From Moringa oleifera (lineage: Eukaryota > Streptophyta > Magnoliopsida > Brassicales > Moringaceae), in contig JAJFZO010000609.1 of the NCBI GenBank assembly GCA_021397835.1, forward strand, positions 5,520,001 through 5,584,000: a DNA stretch of 64,000 nucleotides, written 5' to 3'. The position numbers were made by a program, and so were the translations under genes. The notes under the pieces were generated by a model. That model ran no database searches and had not been told where the DNA came from. It saw only the letters and a list, made by a program, of their open reading frames with translations. Below, piece after piece: positions 12,247 to 22,100 of the stretch; the stretch's first letter is position 1, and every line of letters begins with the position of its first letter.

Positions 12247-12288
12247 ACAGTTCTTGGATTCATGACTAGGTCTCTTCCAAATAAAACA
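12247..12288 (-). pseudogene. Copia gag zinc knuckle, broken
   Basis: On the minus strand the reading CFIWKRPSHESKNC matches the CX2CX4HX4C gag knuckle except that the second cysteine position is Trp (TGG). A single T-to-G change from a Cys codon would explain it. The position, upstream of integrase on the minus strand, is right for the end of gag. Confidence 0.6.
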
Positions 12289-13132
12289 ATAACAATTAAA
12301 GTTATTGGGAATTTGATCCCATGAAGAGTTTCTTATTCCTGTGCCTTTGCCCTTACTTTTAAGATGTCTTCCACGACCTTTAGTGGAAGGTTATCCATAA
12401 TGAGCCCTCTTGTCTTCCTTATAATAGTTTTGAATTTTTGAGATTAATTTTTACTTGAAAGATCTGCTTTAGAGACTGGTTGTTATTTTGCTTACCTTTT
12501 ACTCATTTCCGTCCAAGGATCTCACAAACTCATATTGAGTGAGACTTATGAGATCTTTTTTTCCCTCAATAATAATAATGATATTCTTAAACTTTTAAGG
12601 AAGACTTGAAAGACTTTTTGATCACCTTTTTTTTAGGAACAACATCTCTATAGCTCTTAATTGATTAATAATCTCAGTCACTTTAAAGAAAAAATCTTTG
12701 ACTTGCTTACCTTCTTTCATAGATAAATTATAAAATCCATTCCATAAGGATCGCAACTTGATGGAAATCACCTTTGTTGATCCTTAAAATCCTATCTTTA
12801 GAGTTTCTTATGCATCTTTGACCTTCTTAACACCAAATATTCAAGGATAAATGGCTTTGATTTTCCCTTGTTGGATAATCCTTAAGGTTGTAATATTTTT
12901 TCTTTACGTTCTCCTTGTATTCCTTTCTTTTTTCTTTAGTTTAGAAGGACTTTTTTGCTGCGAGTGTTTTTCATACCCTTCTTTAACCACGTCCCATAGG
13001 TCTTGTGAAAGGAAGATAACCTCCAATTGATAACTCTAATTATCACAGTGTTCATTATAAAGAATTAATATCTGACTTATTGTATATGAAAAAGTAGAGT
13101 TTGAGTTTGATGTAGCCATTTTTGGAAAAATC

Positions 13133-13144
13133 ACTCAGATACTA
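13133..13144 (-). other. Primer binding site of the copia element
   Basis: Directly inside the 5' LTR, the minus strand reads TAGTATCTGAGT, 9 of 12 matches to TGGTATCAGAGC, the usual plant copia site complementary to initiator tRNA-Met. A few bases separate it from the LTR end, as normal. Confidence 0.65.
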
Positions 13145-13148
13145 AATT

Positions 13149-13459
13149 TGTTAGGATGGAGCAAAAGTACAAGGGAATAACAAGGTGAAATTTTATATTC
13201 CAAATATTACTTGTCTTGTATTTTTACTTCATTCCATGTTTTTAAAAATATATAAGGCTCTTTTATTTATACACATATGACTATAGTAAATATATCTAAT
13301 AAATTTCACATGCATAAACATTTAGGAATGTTAAAAATTTACTTAAGAAAATACAAAGATCAATCTAGAAATTTTAATGCATGGATACATCTTGCGATCT
13401 TCATGAATGCACATACAAAATATGCAATGAACATGGAACTTAAAAATTATCATTTAACA
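13149..13459 (-). repeat. 5' LTR of the copia element
   Basis: This copy starts TGTTAGGATGG on the plus strand and ends ATTTAACA. On the minus strand it carries TATAAATA (plus-strand 13266-13273), a plausible LTR promoter TATA box. It aligns with 8800-9108. Confidence 0.83.
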
Positions 13460-13572
13460 CAATTTTGATTATAAAACCAATTTGTGAGTGTTACTAATAT
13501 TTTGAGCAGTTATTATTTTGGTTAAAGACAAACTTATTAAGTTTTTCTAACAATCTTAAAACAACCTCAATT

Positions 13573-14760
13573 ATGGCTTCAAATTCAAAAGTTGCTCATG
13601 AGGTTACCAATATTGTTCAAGGAGCTATTAATTGTGTTCAAGACATCAAGAATGTTGCTCAAGAGGCTATCCTTGTGTTTCAAGTACCAATTACAGTACT
13701 GGGGATGCAACAAATGTGTAAGTTATTAATGCAATTGATGAACTAACTAATATTTGAATGCAATTTGATTTTCTTATGTAAGAGCTATATTATGAATGGT
13801 TTGCATGGTTCATTGTACAATGTTTACAATAAAATGAAGATAGCTAAGGAGATATGAGAATCCCTTGATCGAAAATATAAACTCAAGGATGCTTAAATAA
13901 AAAATCTATGATCGATCGATTTCTTGATTACAAAATGGTGGTTTTCAAAAGTATAATCAGTCAAGTGCAAGAAATCCTAGTGATCCTACGTGACATTCAA
14001 GATAAGAGAGTGATTCTTAGTAAAACTATTTTGAATAGCTACCATTATTAAAAAGGTGCCTATTGGTTGAAAAAATTTCAAGAACTATCTTAAGCACAAG
14101 CTACAAGAGATGAATCTAGGTTAGCTAGTTGTTAGACTTTGAATTGACAAAAACAACCGAGGATTCAATTAATATTACTAAGGCCAATATAATGGAGCAT
14201 GAAAAAATATCTAAAAATAAGATAGATAACCAAAAATTAGATTAAAAAGAGGAATTTTCAAGAAAAGTTCCTAAGAAAATGCGTCAACTATAATAAAGAA
14301 GGTCATAAATCCATTAATTATTGTACTGCAAAGAAGAAAAATAAGAATTATTAAGAAATATGGTGTCCTACATCATTGAAGATGTACCAAATATAAACTT
14401 CTTTACTATATCATCAAAAGTAAACTTGATTGGATCTAACCCAAGATAATGATGGATTAATACTAATGCCGCTCAGTATGTGTACTCAAATCGTAAGCTA
14501 TTCACTTCCTTTCTATTAGTCAATAGAGAGAAGGCTTTCATGAAAAAATCTTCCATTTCAATCATTGAGGGTGCCAAGCAAAAATACTTTTAAAGATTTC
14601 GTTTGGGAAAGATCTGACTCTTAATAATGTCTTATTTGTGTCAAAACTCTGCAAAAGTCTAATTTCTAAGTCATTGTTAAACAAACATAGATTTTATATG
14701 TTTGAGACATCTTAGGTTAAAAAACTCTACAACATCCTTTAGGCATATCACATAACCATC
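13573..14760 (+). pseudogene. Second copia remnant: gag and protease-region fossil, plus strand
   Basis: This piece runs opposite to the element on its left. Translating across frame breaks gives the copia gag (UBN2-type) pattern: [21 protein letters not shown] near 13.83-13.89 kb, then ISQVQEILVILRDIQDK near 13.95-14.01 kb. A knuckle-like NYNKEGHKSINYC follows near 14.29-14.33 kb, with cysteines partly lost. Near 14.45-14.55 kb WWINTNAAQYVYSNRKLFTS resembles the pol W-x-x-D-S-G-A-T protease start, with the catalytic Asp replaced by Asn. Near 14.62 kb is LTLNNVLFV (usual L-x-x-V-L-x-V-P). Integrase and RT are missing and no LTR of its own was found. It may be a truncated copy whose 5' part was displaced by the neighbouring element. 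Confidence 0.75.
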
Positions 14761-17700
14761 AAAATAGCAATTGATGAAACTTTTTTTTTTTTGCTCACTT
14801 TCAAGATATTATAAGAAATTAGCCTAAGCAACTATTGTACTATGCATTATGACAAGGTAAAAAAACTCGAAAGCCCTCGAAACTAACCTTAATCTCTTGA
14901 AAGTACAAAGAGATAATGCAAGCATGTGAATGGCCACTTACAAATAAAAGGTGGGTAGGCTGCAGAATAGGCGAGTCAAAGGAAAAGCTTTCAATATTGG
15001 AAATGTAGTACTACAGAAGACTAGTGTATCGAGCTTAAATCGACATGCTTGCACCCAATTACGAAGACCCTCATTGAATATGGTTAGCCATAAGACCTAA
15101 CTGGTTGGAGCTGATGAATGATACACCTATTCCCTAAACTAAGAGTTCAAACAATTTAAAAAATTTTTATCCTTAATGTCTCTATATGTTATGTATTGAC
15201 TTTTCATGTACATCAATAAAGTGGTTTTTATTGACATGTGTTTGCTTACTATTTTACAAATAAGCTGATGGGCTCCGAAAGTTAAAAATCCAAGGGGTAT
15301 ATATAAGACTCCATCCTACAAAAGCAACAAAGTTAAAAGGACATACATAAGATCCCAAAAATAAAGGATATCTAATCATTATGCAAAAAGAGACAAAAAT
15401 AAGCTATCAAGTTTAGATGAAATGGACCATTTTCAATAAGGTTCCATTAGCCCAACCTCTTCCTTTTCATTCAGTCTTTTATATTTTTCATCATATTAGC
15501 TAATAAAGTTTATATCTAGTTTGGATACTTCTTTAACACCTTTTTTTTTTCTTTTTTTATCTTTAAACGGACTTGCTCATATGCCTCTATAGAGTAAGTA
15601 ATGCACTCTTTCTTAAACTCCTCAAATTCTTTAAATTCTCAAATGACTTCCCCTAGGTATCCTCTATTAAATCCTTATGCTCCACTTTTGTTCATGTAAT
15701 TTGCACCTTTAAATCCCTAACCTTTTTCTTGCACGACTTCAAAGAACTTTCAACAACTCCATATCGTCTTTAGTATTTAAAGCCTTAGCCTCTAACCTGT
15801 TGACTTTCTCTTTCTTAACCTTTATAGTCATCTCTCAATTAATAACTTTTTTTTTCACAGATATGATCCCTTTTTATAGGGTTTCTTTTTCAGATTGAAA
15901 GCTCTATAGTTCTTTTTTTTTTATGAAAGTATTAATGTAATAACATGTCAGCCCTCGTAGTCATCATAAAAACAAAGATTTTCAAAACAATTAATTAGAA
16001 TACGAAGAAATACAAAAGGTTTCTAGTAATATTCCTAACACATGTGAGAAGACTCATGCCTTCCACCATGTTATTACATTAAACACCACTTTCTCGTCAA
16101 CAATCAAGTTTGTCTCGTTCACCTTCCAAACAGGAACAAACTAATCCCTTCGCTAACCTTTGGTTCTCCATGCGATGACTCTATCCCACTTCTAGGAGGA
16201 ATGAATATAAGAGGCATCATTGAGACCTTCCCCTTGGTGTGTTAAGCTTCTTTTTCACATCACTTTCACTTAGCGACCTACAAGATGTGAAAGAGGTTTT
16301 TAAGCTCATCTAATGATCGATCTCTTTAGTGGTAATGCTGAAATAACTTTCGATAAGCAAACTTTCCTTTTGCCTTTGAAGCTCCTATGAGCTTAGGCTT
16401 CGTAAAGCATTTTTTAAGTTTACCTTTGGGGGCTATCTTAGTTTTTACACACCACAAATATCGTATAGTAAAAATATGCATCAAAATCTAAGCAAGTTGA
16501 AATAATAGTAAAAGGGTAAGAAGTTACACCCTTAAAACTAACATCTTATGTGTAGTAGAAGACCCCCAAGAAAAGAAAGTAAGAGCAATGATGAAAGAAG
16601 GATAGATATTAGATGACTCGGACGTTACCGAAGTTAAAAGGGACAAAAAAAAGTATAACCTATAATTAGTTTCAAATCCTCAACCAAGGTCTTCACATCC
16701 ATAGAGCCAGAGGACATTATGGACTCGTGAAGTGTCTTAAAAACATCACTCTCAAAGAAGGGTATAGTTCTAACAATCAAGCTAAAAGGTCCCTAAGGAA
16801 CTGAGGTCAAGCCATCCCAACCAATAAAGATAATGTTTTTTTTTTTTTGGTTATCTGAGATCTTAAGAGCACTACTTAATAACCTTTGGTGTTAGTGGGC
16901 ATACACATAAAAAGAACTCACCTACAATAGTAGTCATTGCCTTCAATGTAAGAGCTGTAAAAAAGTCTCTAATGGAAATTCCACATATCTTAGTTTCACG
17001 ATACAGTATAAAAAGTCCATAATTAATAAATAGCTATAAAGAGCAATTTAAGAGGCATAAATCTTAAAGTAGTTACAAATTTTGACGATTTATGGAGGGA
17101 AGGGATATGCATTTTAGACTTAAAAACCTTTAAGTAGACTGTTAAGTTGTTCTTGCAGTGCCTTAGGAATATATAGACCGATTAAAAAGGATAATACCTA
17201 GCTTAGCTTGCAAATTAATAAGATCCTAAGCTAAAACCTAGATTTAACTAAAGAAATGGCATAAGCCATAAAGATACAAAGGGCAGAGATGCTTACCCAA
17301 GGATGATCGACACAAGATGAAGAAAAAGAAGTTGCAAACTTAGATCATATTGCTGAAGGAAAACAAAAGCGAGGACAACTTGGGAAAGATTTAAAAAGAG
17401 CAGTTAGGAATTTCTTAAGTGAAAGGAAAGCTACAGAGATGAGAAATGGAGAGGTAGGTGAAAACTTTATGAAAGATACTGTTAGGTTTTAATTTTTTCT
17501 TTAAAACTGGGAGTAAAAAGGATTATGATATAGGTTAATTAAGCCATTTGGGTATCTTGTGGCTAATAAATATTCTTCCATGAGTCTATCAGGTACCTTT
17601 TAGTATAAAAGCAAGCCCTAAATCAAGCAAGCCATTATAGTAAGCCACTTCAAGGGAGGAAAAGATGATGTTGCTGTCATTTTCTTCCTTTAACTCACAC

Positions 17701-18900
17701 TATTGTTTCAACTGATAACTACAATATCGAATTCTCTAATTCTGACAGTGGACACTGTGAATCATGGGCATGTGAGCCCTACACGACATTTCTACTTTCA
17801 TACTAATTAAACATTCTAACACTCATTTTGCAACTTTAATATTCGCATAACTCACTATGATTCTTCTATTTCATACACTAACAAAAGCTCAAAGTGACCC
17901 TGAGAAGCACATTCCTACCCATCTTTCTTAATTTTATAGGAGTTTGTCCACTCTTGTCAAGATCTTACTCATTAAAAAGCTTGATCTTGTTTTATCATTT
18001 TTTGTTTCATCGTAGCTTATTAAAGATTATCTAAAAAAATCTCTTTCTTATTGACCTATTTATTAAATCAAATAGCTTTTGGGTTTTTTTTTCTTTTTTC
18101 TCCTTTAGGCTTTCTATGCATGTCATGATTTTTTCTTTTAGACCAAGTAGTTCTTGATTTTTTTTATCTCAATTCGGCTTATTCATGAGATTAGGTCTCT
18201 CTTTGGCTTATGATGTTTTGTTGACATAAGTCTGCTTTCTCCATAATCGTGGACATTTAATAAGTTTTGTTTCCTATCTTGTCTAAAAAAATTATGGAAT
18301 AAAATTATGAAGTAAAAAGGGATACAAAATAGAAATATGACTTCATCAAGTGATATGCATATATTCTTCCAAACAATTCTATGTTATTATCACAAAAATC
18401 TTTTTTATATTGACTTATTCATTGGATTTAAAGGATTCCTTGGTTTACTTTTGCATGAGTTACCATGCCTAATAAGTTTTTATAAGATCAATACTATTTC
18501 ATTTTTAAAATTTTTTTGTCCCAATTTGGTTTCCTTATGCAATTACATCTTTGCTTGAACTTTTATTTTTGGTTGATTTTAGCTTAATTATTCAATTAAT
18601 ATGATTCTTAGCTAATGTAATAGTTGGACATTTGTATTTTTTATAATAATAATTAATTAATTAACCGATGACAATAATTAAAAAGGTTTAATTTAAATAA
18701 TTTTTTAAAAAGTATTAAAATAAAATATGAAATGAAAAAACAACAATTAATGTCAGGCGGCATGCACGCATCCTCAGAACAATCGGCTCTGTCACGTTAA
18801 ACACAGCAATATTACCAATGCGTGGAGTCCCTTTTACCGACGAAGAGCCCAAATTCCCATAAGAACATCCAACTGTTGAACAGCAAGGCAAGCCTATACG
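14761..18900. other. Degenerate repetitive DNA with a transposon-like coiled-coil fossil on the minus strand
   Basis: No intact gene. Minus-strand translation around 15.55-15.85 kb gives broken pieces (REVNRLEAKALNTKDD, and a run ending in E-x-Y-E-Q-like codons) that resemble the C-terminal coiled coil of plant proteins annotated as putative gypsy-type transposon. Near 16.9-17.0 kb the minus strand gives ISIRDFFTALTLKA, resembling the N-terminal domain of the same family. This is pattern recognition only. At 17.5-17.8 kb the sequence looks like a promoter or LTR-like end. Two stretches at about 18.02-18.23 and 18.38-18.56 kb are imperfect copies of each other. A short CT-rich leader begins near 18940. 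Confidence 0.4.
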
Positions 18901-18943
18901 CATCCTTCCATTTCATCTCAATAGAATTTGGAAAGTTGCCCAA

Positions 18944-18959
18944 CTCTCTCTCTCTCTCC
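18944..18959 (+). repeat. CT-rich tract upstream of the FGT1-like gene
   Basis: A (CT)n run followed by CCCTCTTTT lies about 200 bp before the ATG at 19160, as is common in plant 5' leaders and core promoters. No clear TATA box was seen nearby. Confidence 0.45.
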
Positions 18960-19159
18960 CTCTTTTATCCCGAGCACAGAATGGAGTGAGTAAGAACAGA
19001 AAAATCCCAAACTAAACAGACAAGAAAAAAAGTGAAAAACCCCTAAAACCTTTCGCGCTCTAGCAAATCATCACTTCTACTGTCTACCCACCCTCCCACA
19101 TCAACGTTTCCAAAATCCCTCCTAATTGTCTGCGTGCGAGTTTCTTATCCCAAGACATC

Positions 19160-22100
19160 ATGACCCAGCCACCGGTGCCCCCACCACCGCTGGCCCCACC
19201 GCCCCAGTCACACGTCGGCGGCGGCGGTGGGGTGCAGGTGCGTTGCGCCGGCTGCCGCATGATCCTGACTGTGGGTCCGGGCGTGACGGAGTTTGTCTGT
19301 CCTTCGTGCCAGCTGCCCCAAATGCTGCCTCCGGAGCTCATGGGTAGGGCCCACCTACAACAGCAACAGAAGCTGCCCAATTTGCCTCCGCAGGTGCCGG
19401 CCCACGGCATCGATCCGACGAAGATCCAGCTGCCCTGCGCCCACTGCAAGGCCATACTCAACGTCCCTCACGGCCTCTCTCGCTTCTCCTGCCCCCAGTG
19501 CGGAGTCGACCTCGCTGTTGATTTGTCCAAGATCAAGCAGTTCTTTCCTCGACCTCCTCTCGAGGAAGTCAACGAGGTTCCCTTCTTTTTTTCTATTTCT
19601 TTTCTTGGGAACTCTATTTCTTATCTATCCATGCACATGATATTTGCTCATTTGTTGTATGGTTCCACATTGCATCGCATATGGATTTTTTTGAGAATTT
19701 GTTAATTGGTTTGACCTTGCTTTCATTGTTGCTTGTGCTTGGATAATCAGTGTATTTAATTTGGTACTTTAGTACTTACTGGTAATGGCAGTGCTACTAG
19801 TATCATAGAAATACAATGCTTAAGAATGATTAATTGGCTTTGTGTACTGTTTATGTTTAGGCAATTGGTAAGTTTTGCATCACCTAGCTTTTGTAGGGTA
19901 TTTAAACAACTTGATTATGCCATTTATTAGTGATGCTACTAACTTTTCTCATAATCCTTTTTGATAATATTTGTACTTGTAGAGTTTTCCTTTTTCTTTT
20001 TTTTTTAGCTTAGATTAGATTGGTTGCTTTGATGTACTTGTAAAGTTTTCTTTTTTTAGCTTAGATTAGATTGGTTGCTTTGATCCACTTCTCATGGCAA
20101 GATCACGCTGGATTAGTCATGTTTTTGTCTTACTAATCTAATGGAGAATCGTACAACACCAAGTTTCTCAGCAATGTCAGAACTGATATTTGTTCCAAGC
20201 AGTAAACACATTTCTCAAGGCTTCATTTGAGTTGGTTGTCCAGTAACAGCTAGTGAAGCTTGTGTCAGCAACTATATGAAAGACTAAATTATGGCACCTG
20301 CAATTGTCTCAAGACTAAATTATAGCACCTGCAATTGTTTCAAGACTAAATCATAGCACCTGTAATTGTCACAGGTAAACCCAATTCCAACTTGGGTGTC
20401 AAATGAAGGGGTTCTGTTGGGTGTCACATTTTAGAAAATGGAAGATCTTATTAAATGCTTAGGTCTTACAAAGAAAAGCAAACTTAACTATTGATTTAGA
20501 CCTACCTAGGAACTAAAGGAATGCTGGGTGTTTACCCCATTATAGATGCCTAATTGCAAGCTCTTTGCTATATCTCATTGTACATTCATGCCCCTCAAAG
20601 AATGAAACTGTCACAAGTATTGCTATGTGCATAATGTCTCTTTTAGATTATTGAGTGTCTAGAACTTTGTTCTTCTTTGCCTGCTTTCTCTTAGATCATA
20701 ATCTTTTTCTTTTTCATTAATAACCTATAAGGATTTGCTCTATGGATTCCTATACTTCTCTTACTTTCAAATCTGTTGAAAAGATCTTGAACATTGCCTT
20801 TCATAAAATTTTTCACCCTAAAAAATGACTAAGGATAACTTACCTTGCTTTCCTGGCTTCGAGTGGTTTTGTAAGTCCCAATGTCATTAAGATATTAGTA
20901 TGCTTAAGATTAGCATCAAAACTAGGCTTCTCCTCCTTAAGATCACAAAGCTCAAAATGGGGGTTCTCATGTGTCTTCGTTTTTTTTGTCAAAAACAGTA
21001 ATACATTTATAGTAGCTATAAAGACACCCAATTCGTAATAGTTTCCACCTAGAGGTGGGGACATCTATGGACTCTACATAATCCTTGTCATTTACAAAAG
21101 AATTCTCTGCTACCGAAGCTTTAAGATATGCACGCATCAACTCCTAATCATTATATGGTCGTTCTTATTCGTCTTGAAAGGCCTAGATGATCTATTTGAT
21201 TGAAAAATGAAATACTCTTTGGAATATCTTAGAAGTATAGATTCATGAAGAAGAGAACTTGGTAGGTTTTTCTCATTCTTCATTTAAAAAGTTCAAACCA
21301 CCATTCTACTCTTATGATTCTTTTTTCTAATTATAATGTAGATTATAATAGAGATTTTGCAGAGGATTTCATTGGTGGGGCTATACGTATCATTCTCAAT
21401 TAGCACTCTTTGGATGAGGGCATTTGTTATTCTGTCTTATTGCGGTTGATTTTCTTACTCATCTTGCATTAGGTTCTCTTTATTTTATTAAAGATGTTGC
21501 TGGAACATTTTCATTCAATGCCAATGTCAATGAAAGTGCTTCATTGTTCTATTTCTTTATAGTACACTAGAAAGTTTTAACATATTCCAAAGATGGGATG
21601 GTTTCTAGTGATCTTTGATCATAGTGGGTGTAGATTATTTGATGAACCTTTTTGGGTTGGTTTGCATAGTTTTGTGATGGTAGCAAATTTTATCCATGAT
21701 CATTAGTGTCATTACTGATGCTTATTGGTGATGATGATGGTTGTTGTCAACTAGTGATGTTTGTTTAGCAGTGACAATGTGGTTGGTCAGTGGTGGCCAT
21801 GAGTCTGTTTTAGTTGTAGGTTTCAAGCTCCCTGTGGTACTTATAAGTAGCTGTCCTTCCTCTTCCTTGATCCCATAGTGACGTGGGCTTGAGTTTTCAC
21901 AACTAATTTTTTATCCCATCACTGATTGATACGTGGAGAGTAGTTTGTTTTCTTATAAATTTCTCCTTTCTCTTTGTTTTCTTTGTTATGGACTCAAGAC
22001 ACATTACACATGGCATAGCATGGGCCTTTGAGCATAAATGGTATGATTTAGTTTTTGTTTTAGGATTCAATGTAGTCTTAAATTTTGTTGCTTGGCGTGT

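Larger units (their letters stand above)
8800..13459 (-). mobile_element. Degraded Ty1/copia LTR retrotransposon, minus strand
   Basis: Two similar ~310-bp direct repeats at 8800-9108 and 13149-13459 start TGTT and end ATTTAACA, enclosing about 4.0 kb. Reading on the minus strand, the right copy is the 5' LTR. Just inside it is a primer-binding-site-like sequence (13133-13144), and just inside the left copy is a purine-rich tract on the minus strand (9109-9117). Recognisable coding fossils lie in copia order: gag zinc knuckle near 12.27 kb, integrase near 11.3 kb, then reverse transcriptase near 10.0 kb. Integrase before RT is diagnostic of copia rather than gypsy. All frames are broken and the two LTRs differ at many positions, so the insertion is old. 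No matching target-site duplication was found at these borders (TTACT on the left, CAATT on the right). Confidence 0.88.

Noticed and set aside
19084..19640. Overlapping frames on both strands around the first exon of the FGT1-like gene
   Set aside because: Only the 19160 frame carries the paired CX2C zinc ribbons and joins in phase to the following exons.
20280..20372. Repeat array considered as CRISPR-like
   Set aside because: The units are directly adjacent with no spacers and lie in an intron of a plant gene.
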